This document shows, piece by piece, positions 6,032 to 6,079 of a DNA stretch of 6,079 bases. A model generated the notes under the pieces. That model made no database searches, was not told the origin of the DNA, and worked only from the letters and a program-made list of their open reading frames with translations. The DNA comes from an uncultured Methylococcaceae bacterium (lineage in GTDB: Bacteria > Pseudomonadota > Gammaproteobacteria > Methylococcales > Methylomonadaceae), in NCBI GenBank assembly GCA_903839795.1, contig CAIMDR010000745.1, positions 1 through 6,079 of the forward strand, written 5' to 3'. The position numbers and the translations under genes are program-made. Numbering within the stretch: position 1 is the stretch's first letter; each line of letters begins with the position of its first letter.

Positions 6032-6079
6032 ATGGTGTATGACTTACCGATATTCGCCAATATTTCGAACAAGCATTCC
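6032..6079 (+). CDS. Possible 5' end of an unidentified gene (runs off the window)
   Basis: An ATG at 6032 opens a frame that stays open to the window edge and encodes 16 residues beginning MVYDLPIFANIS. AGG at 6021-6023 lies eight bases upstream and could serve as a weak ribosome site. Nothing identifies the product. The minus strand also has short open ends here, so the direction of the next gene is unresolved. Confidence 0.3.
   Translation, partial: MVYDLPIFANISNKHS

Noticed and set aside
6019..6079. Minus-strand open end (19 codons to a TGA at 6021-6019), considered as the 3' end of a gene
   Set aside because: It is as short and featureless as the competing plus-strand frame from 6032, which at least has a start codon and a weak ribosome site.

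Overview
The window looks like the chromosome of a gammaproteobacterium. The soluble RnfB-type ferredoxin, the RocR-like REC-EAL protein next to an unorthodox hybrid kinase, and the intergenic palindromic repeats all point that way. Base composition is moderate and coding style is uniform across the genes. Nothing fixes the genus: there are no rRNA or tRNA genes, no insertion-sequence transposase and no CRISPR array.

Layout. Positions 2-103 hold the last 33 codons of an unidentified plus-strand gene. A 153-base gap with a perfect TATAAT follows. Next comes a tight two-gene plus-strand operon: a large membrane-bound hybrid sensor kinase (DUF4118 membrane domain, three PAS domains, HisKA, HATPase, REC, HPt; 257-3352), then, 7 bases later, a REC-EAL response regulator (3360-4559). 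A convergent intergenic gap (4560-4716) is mostly filled by a 102-bp element with terminal inverted repeats and a GC-rich core. On the minus strand lies a GTG-initiated, anchor-less RnfB-like polyferredoxin (4717-5295). A 232-base divergent spacer leads to a small plus-strand zinc-ribbon protein with a C-terminal membrane helix (5528-5815). It is followed by a 53-base near-perfect hairpin (5842-5894) and about 185 bases with no clear gene, apart from a possible start at 6032.

How the genes work together. The kinase has the parts of a full phosphorelay: H530, then D829, then H975 (numbered from the ATG at 257). Its natural output is D60 of the adjacent REC-EAL protein, whose EAL domain keeps every catalytic residue I can check. 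The operon therefore most likely turns a redox, gas or other PAS-sensed signal into c-di-GMP hydrolysis without a DNA-binding step. The third PAS resembles the FixL haem PAS but has Gln where FixL has its haem-ligating His, so its ligand is an open question. The RnfB-like ferredoxin and the zinc-ribbon protein have no evident link to the relay.
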